Positions 1-5,103 of a stretch of DNA of 5,103 bases are shown here, one piece after another. Both the position numbers and the translations under genes were made by a program. The notes under the pieces were generated by a model. The model saw only the letters and a list, made by a program, of their open reading frames with translations, did not search any database and had not been told where the DNA came from. This DNA is from DASTSN01 sp035760665. GTDB taxonomy: Bacteria > Bacteroidota > Bacteroidia > Chitinophagales > Chitinophagaceae. Location of the stretch: the NCBI GenBank assembly GCA_035760665.1, contig DASTSN010000072.1, forward strand, positions 1 to 5,103, given 5' to 3'. Positions within the stretch are counted from its first letter, which is position 1. Every line of letters starts with the position of its first letter.

Positions 1-980
1 CCAGGTTCCTGCGGAATGGGGGTGGAGTAACGACTGTGTTTTGTGTGAAAAACGCGAACACCTTCCAGCCCGGATAGCAGGTTAAGCGAAGGATGCCTTT
101 GTAAAAAACCCCAGAGCGGCGCCAGGAAATAGTTTGATTTGAGCGTCGTTTCGTCTGATTGGAAAGGGATGGCAGTTTCCGGCCAAACCACCAGTGCTGT
201 GTTACTATCGGTTTTTTGCTCCGAGAGGCTGATCAGTTTTTGCAGTTGCGCTTCCTGTGTGCCGGCTTCAAATTTTTCATCCCAGGGGTCTATATTGGGC
301 TGAACGATTACAACATTTCGGGAAGGTTCGGCAAGCGATGCCTGTGTTTGTTCATCGCTTTTTTTTAAGAGGGATCTTGATATCAATACCGGCGTAATGA
401 GCAATACCAGCCAGCCTGCAAGGCGCATGAAATAGGAAACCGATCTGCCGTTTTTCTTATACTCTTTATACGCTGTGTACAATAAAACGTTGCTGAGTAA
501 GATCCATAAGCTACCGCCCGTTGTACCCAGGTATTCATACCATTGTACCCATTCGGGATGCGTGGCAAAGGCGTTGCCGAGTGTAAGCCAGGGCCAGCTT
601 AATTCCCAGTTAAGATGAATAAACTCAAATGAAAGCCAGAAAATGACCAGTGAAAGATAGCCGATCCGTTCACCAAGTCTTTTTTTTGTATAGTGCATAA
701 GCAGCCATGGTACGCACATGATAAGGCTGTTGGCAAAAAAGGCACCCAATGCGCCCGGTATGGTTGAGTTTGCCACCCACCAGGTGGTCAATACATTCCA
801 GGTCAGCATATGGACATATGTCAGCCCCAAAAACTTTTTCCAGTTTTGAACATGGTCTTCAATCCACAACAGGGGTAGCCAGCCGATAAATATCAAAAAC
901 GTGAGCGGCGATACTGGCCAGGCAGCCCATAACAATGTGCCGCCTGCCAATGCCAGGAAAGCGTTGAAAATTTTTTTCAC
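1..980 (-). CDS. lnt: Apolipoprotein N-acyltransferase, N-terminal part (cut by window edge)
   Basis: Lnt is an inner-membrane enzyme that moves an acyl chain from a phospholipid to the N-terminal cysteine of diacylated lipoproteins, the last step of lipoprotein maturation. Translating the minus strand from the GTG at 980-978 gives 326 uninterrupted residues to the window edge; full-length homologues have roughly 510-550. Hydrophobic segments lie near residues 4-20, 25-40, 52-69, 76-97, 107-123, 155-171 and 184-201, matching the multi-pass N-terminal half. The nitrilase-type domain then begins (VVIVQPNIDPWDEKF, 223-237) and contains VVWPETAIPF (264-273); Glu268 fits the catalytic Glu of the family (Glu267 in E. 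coli). The catalytic Lys and Cys would lie beyond the edge. GTG is chosen because the N-terminus (MKKIFNAFLA) reads as a natural start and the first in-frame ATG, around residue 58, would delete the first two membrane segments. No clear Shine-Dalgarno is visible, which is normal in Bacteroidota. The gene lies 123 nt downstream of guaB. Confidence 0.93.
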   Translation of the reverse strand, partial: MKKIFNAFLALAGGTLLWAAWPVSPLTFLIFIGWLPLLWIEDHVQNWKKFLGLTYVHMLTWNVLTTWWVANSTIPGALGAFFANSLIMCVPWLLMHYTKKRLGERIGYLSLVIFWLSFEFIHLNWELSWPWLTLGNAFATHPEWVQWYEYLGTTGGSLWILLSNVLLYTAYKEYKKNGRSVSYFMRLAGWLVLLITPVLISRSLLKKSDEQTQASLAEPSRNVVIVQPNIDPWDEKFEAGTQEAQLQKLISLSEQKTDSNTALVVWPETAIPFQSDETTLKSNYFLAPLWGFLQRHPSLNLLSGLEGVRVFHTKHSRYSTPIPQEP

Positions 981-1029
981 CGGGATTATTTGTACAAGTT
1001 TACGGGTTTATACTGTATCGAAATGTTAA

Positions 1030-1069
1030 CGGCACGCTGAATGCCTGCAAAAACAGCCATAGCGTGCCG
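1030..1069 (-). terminator. Interrupted hairpin after guaB, possible terminator or 3' end structure
   Basis: A perfect 9-bp inverted repeat (cggcacgct at 1030-1038, agcgtgccg at 1061-1069) encloses a second, inner stem: atgcctg (1041-1047) against cagccat (1054-1060), 6 of 7 paired, with a 6-nt loop caaaaa. Together they make a GC-rich hairpin of about 15 bp with a 2-nt bulge, 35 nt past the guaB stop. In the guaB sense the stem is followed by GTTAACATTT, so the classical run of U is lacking. It may still terminate, or it may protect the guaB mRNA 3' end. Confidence 0.45.
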
Positions 1070-1103
1070 GTTATTCATTGATAATTAAAAAGTCTGCTGG
1101 ATT

Positions 1104-2600
1104 TTATTTCCGGCTGTAGTTTGGTGCTTCTTTTGTGATTTCCACGTCGTGGGCATGGCTTTCCCGCATACCCGCGTTGGTGATTTTTACAAAAACAGCA
1201 TTTTTTAATTCAGCCATATTTTTTGCACCGCAGTAGCCCATACCGGCCCGCAGACCGCCCACAAACTGGTAAACTACTTCACGCAGAAGGCCCTTGTAGG
1301 CAACGCGGCCTTCAATCCCTTCCGGCACAAATTTTTTCACGTCGTCTTCCACATCCTGGAAATAGCGGTCGCTGCTACCTGTTGCCATAGCGCCTAACGA
1401 GCCCATACCGCGGTATTCTTTAAATTTCCGTCCTTCGTAAATAATCGTTTCGCCGGGGCTTTCTTCTGTTCCGGCAAAAATACTTCCCATCATCACACAG
1501 TCCGCCCCGGCAGCCAACGCTTTTACCATATCGCCGGTGTATCGTATTCCTCCGTCAGCAATTACCGGTATATTTCTTTGCTTCAATACGGCGTATGCTT
1601 CCATGATAGCGGTCAGTTGTGGCACCCCGGCGCCTGCCACAATGCGGGTGGTACAAATGGAACCGGGGCCAATCCCCACTTTTACGGCATCCGCACCGGC
1701 ATCGGCTAAGGCTTTTGCCCCGGCCGCCGTACCAACATTGCCGGCAATGACATTGAGTTTTTTAAAGTTCTTTTTAACATCTTTCAGGGCTTCTATTACA
1801 CCTTTACTATGGCCGTGTGCACTGTCGATGGCAATAATGTCAACGCCCACAGCCTGCAGGGCGGCTACACGGTCTTTAATATCGCGGGTAATGCCAACGC
1901 CGGCGCCTACCAGCAACCTGCCATAGGCGTCTTTTGCTGCATTGGGGAAGCTTTGCAGTTGCAAAATATCCCGGTAGGTAATCAGCCCGATGAGTTTGCC
2001 CGATTTGTTTACCACGGGCAGTTTTTCGATTTTATAGCGCTGTAAAATTTTTTCAGCCTTTTTCAGGTCGGTTCCTTCAGGAGCTGTGATAAGATTATCC
2101 CTGGTCATCACCTCGCTCACTTTTTTGCGCGGGTTGTCTTCAAAGCGCAGGTCCCTGTTGGTCAGAATACCAACAAGTTTACCAGTATTCGTTACGATAG
2201 GGATGCCGCCAATTTTATTTTCCCGCATCAGGCGCAGGGCATCTGCGATGGTGGCATCTTCCCGGAGTGTGACAGGGTCAAGGATCAAACCACTTTCGCT
2301 CCGTTTTACACGTCTCACCTGGTCGGCCTGTTTTTCAATGCTCATGTTTTTGTGTAAAATGCCCAAACCGCCCTCACGGGCCAGGGAAATGGCCAGCGTA
2401 GCTTCTGTAACTGTATCCATTGCTGCCGATAGCAGTGGTACGTTCAGGGAAATATCTTTCGTCAGTCTTGTTTTAATATTTACGTCCCGCGGCAGCACCT
2501 GGCTGTAACCGGGCATCAGTAGAACATCATCGAACGTGAGACCTTCGCCGAAAAATTTTTTTGGAAATAGTTTTGAGGAGGGAGTATTTATTGTTGCCAT
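1104..2600 (-). CDS. guaB: IMP dehydrogenase (inosine-5'-monophosphate dehydrogenase)
   Basis: GuaB is the cytosolic enzyme oxidising IMP to XMP with NAD+, the committed step of guanine nucleotide synthesis. The 498-residue product is full length for the family. The TIM barrel opens with GEGLTFDDVLLMPGYS (18-33), is interrupted by two CBS domains (about 105-160 and 166-220) that in this family bind purine nucleotides and regulate activity, and resumes at about 225. The active-site loop GPGSICTTR (311-319) carries the catalytic Cys316. GNVGTAAGA (287-295), the phosphate-binding IADGGIRYTGD (347-357) and the flap region with SSDRYFQD (409-416) and EGRVAYKG (430-437) are all intact. The frame is open to a TTG at 2606, but that TTG is part of the -7 promoter box, so the ATG at 2600 is preferred (N-terminus MATINTPSSK). 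It has its own promoter, 61 nt or less from dprA. Confidence 0.98.
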   Translation of the reverse strand: MATINTPSSKLFPKKFFGEGLTFDDVLLMPGYSQVLPRDVNIKTRLTKDISLNVPLLSAAMDTVTEATLAISLAREGGLGILHKNMSIEKQADQVRRVKRSESGLILDPVTLREDATIADALRLMRENKIGGIPIVTNTGKLVGILTNRDLRFEDNPRKKVSEVMTRDNLITAPEGTDLKKAEKILQRYKIEKLPVVNKSGKLIGLITYRDILQLQSFPNAAKDAYGRLLVGAGVGITRDIKDRVAALQAVGVDIIAIDSAHGHSKGVIEALKDVKKNFKKLNVIAGNVGTAAGAKALADAGADAVKVGIGPGSICTTRIVAGAGVPQLTAIMEAYAVLKQRNIPVIADGGIRYTGDMVKALAAGADCVMMGSIFAGTEESPGETIIYEGRKFKEYRGMGSLGAMATGSSDRYFQDVEDDVKKFVPEGIEGRVAYKGLLREVVYQFVGGLRAGMGYCGAKNMAELKNAVFVKITNAGMRESHAHDVEITKEAPNYSRK

Positions 2601-2603
2601 GTG

Positions 2604-2636
2604 CAAAGATAGGTGAGCGGGGAAATATGTGCCAAA
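2604..2636 (-). promoter_or_regulatory. Bacteroidota-type promoter of guaB
   Basis: On the minus strand the -7 element TATCTTTG (2611-2604) matches the Bacteroidota consensus TAnnTTTG at every fixed base, and TTTG (2636-2633) matches the -33 element. The gap between them is 21 nt, within the usual range. The centres of the two boxes are 27 nt apart, as expected for -7 and -33. Counting seven bases from the -7 centre puts transcription start at about 2600-2601, on the guaB ATG itself. The phylum consensus is established knowledge; its use here is inferred. Confidence 0.75.
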
Positions 2637-2646
2637 TGAAATTTTT

Positions 2647-2664
2647 TAAGACGGGTAAGTCTTA
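2647..2664 (-). repeat. Small perfect hairpin over the dprA stop codon
   Basis: TAAGAC and GTCTTA (minus strand, 2664-2659 and 2652-2647) form a 6-bp perfect inverted repeat with a 6-nt loop. The dprA TAA stop is the first three bases of the stem. In the sense direction it is followed by A residues rather than U, so it is not a standard intrinsic terminator. The stem is AT-rich and could be chance. Confidence 0.3.
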
Positions 2665-3765
2665 TAACAGGCTGTAAATTTTTCCCGGCAGGGCCGCGAT
2701 AACACTTTGCAGTTCAAGATTCAGTATGGCAGCTGCCACCGCGCTGCTGCTCAGGCCGCTTTGCAGGTGTATTTCATCAATGTGGGTTTGTTCTTTTTGT
2801 TTCAGCAGGTCTACGATAATTTTTTCTTCATTGCTAAGTTCAATAAAGAGTTCCTTCTGTTTTTTGACAGTTTTGGGTTGTTTCGCTTCCTGCCATCCCA
2901 TGTATTCAAGCAGTTGTTCTGCATCGGTCAGCAGCGTGGCTTTATTGGTTTTTATGAGGTAATTACAGCCGGCGCTTTTGGTATCAGTCACTTTACCGGG
3001 ATAGGCAAACACATCTTTGTTGTAGCCATTGGCCAATTCTGCAGTAATCATACTTCCCCCTTTGATGCCGGTTTCAATAACGATTGTAGCATCGCTCATG
3101 CCTGCCACAATCCTGTTACGGATAGGAAAATTGTGCCTGTCAGCAAACGTGCCCTTTCGGAATTCTGTGAGCAACCCGCCACCATTGTTGATCATATCCC
3201 TGGCGAGGTTGCTGTGCTCCGGCGGATACAACAGGTCCAATCCATGCGCCAATACCCCTACCGTTGGTGCCTGATTTTTGACAGCCGTTTTGTGGGCGAT
3301 GCCATCAATGCCAAATGCCAGCCCGCTGATGACGGTAATATTGTGGCTGGCCAGAGTAGTAACGAGTTTTTCCGTTTGCTGTTTGCCATATTCCGTATGA
3401 TTGCGGGTGCCAATCACTGCCACAATTTTCGTGGCATTCAAATCTGCGGTGCCCCTGTAATAAAGCAGCGTGGGTGAATCGTAGCAGTTGAGCAACCGCT
3501 GCGGATAGCGCTGATCGGTAATAAAAAGTGGTGTGATTTTATATTGGGAGATGAATTCGAGTTCTGCTGCTGCCTTATCGAAACCGGTAAATGATTTGAT
3601 GTTTTGAGCCCTTACTGTGCCAATGCCTTCAATTTTTTCCAGTGCTGATTTTTTAGTACTGAAAATTTCGGCAGGTTCAAAATGTTGCAGCAGTATTTTC
3701 GCCTGCACAGCGCCAATATTTGGCAGCATGGTAAGGGCTACCTGGTATAGCAGTTCGTCTTGCAT
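2662..3765 (-). CDS. dprA: DNA-processing protein DprA (Smf), RecA loader for incoming single-stranded DNA
   Basis: DprA is a cytoplasmic protein that binds imported single-stranded DNA and loads RecA onto it during natural transformation. It occurs widely, including in species not known to be competent. The 367-residue product has the usual three parts: an N-terminal helix-hairpin-helix/SAM-like region (about 1-60, LPNIGAVQAKILL and IEGIGTVRAQNI), the Rossmann-like DprA core (about 78-290), and a C-terminal winged-helix domain (about 308-367, SNEEKIIVDLLKQ to GKIYSLL). Core motifs are intact: GTRNHTEYG (119-127), SGLAFGIDGIAH (147-158), FPIRNRIVAGMS (213-224), KGGSMITAELA (235-245) and PGK...SAGCNYLI (256-271). 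The ATG gives the typical start MQDELLYQVALTMLPNIG. It lies 60 nt after the OmpA-family gene, and I find no convincing promoter there, so co-transcription is possible. Confidence 0.97.
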   Translation of the reverse strand: MQDELLYQVALTMLPNIGAVQAKILLQHFEPAEIFSTKKSALEKIEGIGTVRAQNIKSFTGFDKAAAELEFISQYKITPLFITDQRYPQRLLNCYDSPTLLYYRGTADLNATKIVAVIGTRNHTEYGKQQTEKLVTTLASHNITVISGLAFGIDGIAHKTAVKNQAPTVGVLAHGLDLLYPPEHSNLARDMINNGGGLLTEFRKGTFADRHNFPIRNRIVAGMSDATIVIETGIKGGSMITAELANGYNKDVFAYPGKVTDTKSAGCNYLIKTNKATLLTDAEQLLEYMGWQEAKQPKTVKKQKELFIELSNEEKIIVDLLKQKEQTHIDEIHLQSGLSSSAVAAAILNLELQSVIAALPGKIYSLL

Positions 3766-3825
3766 ACAGAAGTGTGATCTTCCGGCAATTTATAAAAATG
3801 TACGCAACTCTCCAGGTTTTATGTG

Positions 3826-5103
3826 CTACCGGCTGATGACTTTTAGTTCCGTTCTGCGGTTGCGGGCCCTGCCTTCTTCGGTGGAATTATCAGCTACAGG
3901 CTGGGATTCTCCAAATCCTTTGTAAGAGAGGCGGTCAGCCGCAATGCCTTTACTTATTAAATAATTCACGACGGCTTTTGCCCGGTTGTTGGAAAGCGCC
4001 AGGTTGTCTGCAGGTTTACCTACATTGTCGGTATGGCCGCTGATTTGAATTTTTACCGTTGGGTTTTCATTCAGCAGTTGCACGACTTTATCCAGTTCGG
4101 CCTGCGAAGCCGGCTTCAGGTCATATTGGTTTACAGCAAAGAATATATTATTCAGGACGATGCTGGCATTGATTTCAATGGGAACAAGCGGAATATTTTT
4201 TTCATAAACAGAATCCGGTGAACGGTCGGACAGGTTGAAGTTATCTGAATAAAACAGGTACCCCTGCCTGTTGACATTGAAAGCATAATCTTTTCCAACC
4301 GGCAAGGTGATGAGATAATTCCCTTTTTCATCCGTCTGCACTCTTGAGATCACATCATTGGAAGCAAGATCAGTCAGTTCGACAGTGGACGGTAAACCCT
4401 GTTTAGTTTTTTTATCAAATACGTTTCCTTTTACCCAAAGTGTTTTAAAGGGGCGGATATCTGGCCGTAATTCAAAACTGTAAATGTCCAGTCCGCCGCG
4501 GCTGTCGCTCCGGTCGCTTGAAAAATAAGCAGTTTTCCCGTCGGCATCAATAAATAAGGTGCCTTCCCGGTTGATGGTATTGATAGGGTAGCCCAGGTTT
4601 ACGGGTTTGCTCCAGACGCCTTTGGGACCTTTTCGCACATAGTATAAATCTTCATCTCCATAGCCCGGCCATCCATTGGAAGTAAAATACAGGGTTTGGT
4701 TATCGGCATGTATAAAAGGGCAGGCTTCATCACCGCTGGTGTTCACTTCCGGGCCCAGGTTTTCCGGATCGCTCCATTTGCCATTGGGTAATAAATGGCA
4801 AACATAAATATCGCTGCCACCGTAGCCGCCAAAACGCCGGCTGGCAAAATACAAATCACGTTTATCCGGCGACAGGCAGGGCTGTGATTCCCACTGGTCG
4901 GTATTGACGCGGCTGCCAAGATTGAGGCCTTCGCTCCATCCGCTGTTGGTGAGGTAAGAAATATAAATATCACAACTGCCAAAACCGTTTGGGCGATTGC
5001 AACCGGTAAAGACCAGCCATTTGCCATCCTGTGAAATACTTTGGGCGCCTTCGTTTTCCGGGGTATTAATGTTTCCCTCCAGCGGTTGGGCCTTGCGCCA
5101 CTG
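3826..5103 (-). CDS. PorE-like OmpA-family outer-membrane protein with PD40 beta-propeller (C-terminal part)
   Basis: The frame is open from the right edge to the TAG at 3828, giving 425 residues; the true start lies outside the window. The domain order is four PD40/WD40-like blades (about 2-215), a CarboxypepD-regulatory-like beta-sandwich (about 223-290, VKGNVFDKKTKQGLPSTVEL to GKDYAFNVNRQGY), and an OmpA C-terminal peptidoglycan-binding domain (about 317-425). In the last, ISGHTDNVG (354-362) and LSNNRAKAVV (370-379) carry Asp359 and Arg374, the residue pair that in this family grips diaminopimelate in peptidoglycan; GFGESQPVADN and RARNRRTEL follow. This order matches PorE of the type IX secretion system, which also has an N-terminal lipobox and TPR region. 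Bacteroidota genomes carry many paralogues with these domains, so a secretion role is a hypothesis. An apparent start at 4854 is an internal leucine (TTG) and should not be used. Confidence 0.92.
   Translation of the reverse strand, partial: QWRKAQPLEGNINTPENEGAQSISQDGKWLVFTGCNRPNGFGSCDIYISYLTNSGWSEGLNLGSRVNTDQWESQPCLSPDKRDLYFASRRFGGYGGSDIYVCHLLPNGKWSDPENLGPEVNTSGDEACPFIHADNQTLYFTSNGWPGYGDEDLYYVRKGPKGVWSKPVNLGYPINTINREGTLFIDADGKTAYFSSDRSDSRGGLDIYSFELRPDIRPFKTLWVKGNVFDKKTKQGLPSTVELTDLASNDVISRVQTDEKGNYLITLPVGKDYAFNVNRQGYLFYSDNFNLSDRSPDSVYEKNIPLVPIEINASIVLNNIFFAVNQYDLKPASQAELDKVVQLLNENPTVKIQISGHTDNVGKPADNLALSNNRAKAVVNYLISKGIAADRLSYKGFGESQPVADNSTEEGRARNRRTELKVISR

Noticed and set aside
159..368. 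Plus-strand ORF of 69 codons and minus-strand ORF at 383-568
   Set aside because: Both overlap the lnt coding frame, which shows Lnt motifs throughout; they are out-of-frame shadows.
995..1023. Possible lnt promoter: TAAACTTG at 1002-995 with TTTC at 1023-1020
   Set aside because: One mismatch in the -7 box, a poor -33 box and short spacing; too weak to annotate.
1537..2508. Three plus-strand ORFs antisense to guaB
   Set aside because: They lie opposite intact, conserved guaB and their translations show no recognisable domain.
2707..3477. 256-codon plus-strand ORF, and shorter ones nearby, antisense to dprA
   Set aside because: Long but opposite a fully conserved dprA; the translation is rich in Phe, Cys and His in the way expected of an antisense reading.
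3795..3802. Possible dprA promoter: TACATTTT on the minus strand
   Set aside because: The last consensus base is wrong and no TTTG lies at the proper distance upstream.
4743..5027. 94-codon minus-strand ORF
   Set aside because: Same strand but another frame of the PD40 protein, whose repeat motifs are clear in the main frame.
1..5103. A defence, mobile or otherwise novel multi-gene system
   Set aside because: All four genes belong to known families, spacing is ordinary, and no direct repeats, att sites, transposase remnants or CRISPR-like repeats were seen.

Overview
The window looks like chromosomal housekeeping DNA from a member of the Bacteroidota, probably close to Chitinophagaceae. The pointers are a perfect Bacteroidota-type promoter (TTTG / TAnnTTTG) in front of guaB, an outer-membrane OmpA-family protein with the PD40 - CarboxypepD-regulatory - OmpA_C architecture typical of that phylum, and proteins whose wording resembles Chitinophagaceae homologues. 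The family-level placement is inference from memory of homologues, not a search.

All four genes lie on the minus strand, so transcription runs from right to left. In that order they are: (1) the C-terminal 425 residues of a PorE-like PD40/OmpA protein (5103-3826, N-terminus outside the window); (2) dprA, the single-strand DNA-binding RecA loader of natural transformation (3765-2662); (3) guaB, IMP dehydrogenase with its CBS pair (2600-1104); (4) the N-terminal 326 residues of lnt, apolipoprotein N-acyltransferase, starting at a GTG and running off the left edge (980-1). The lnt gene fills the first 980 bases, which at first sight hold no long ORF because it has a GTG start and is cut by the window edge.

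The gaps are short: 60 nt (OmpA-family gene to dprA), 61 nt (dprA to guaB, holding a small hairpin over the dprA stop codon and the guaB promoter), and 123 nt (guaB to lnt, holding a long interrupted hairpin). guaB has its own promoter. The others could be read through from upstream or start from promoters I cannot recognise.

The genes are functionally unrelated (envelope/secretion, DNA uptake, purine synthesis, lipoprotein maturation). The only plausible link is that PorE-type proteins are lipoproteins and would be Lnt substrates, which the missing N-terminus prevents checking. I see no mobile element, CRISPR array, tRNA/rRNA, toxin-antitoxin or defence system. The most interesting points are the probable leaderless start of guaB and the strict 54-residue blade period of the PD40 region. 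Nothing here supports a previously undescribed system.
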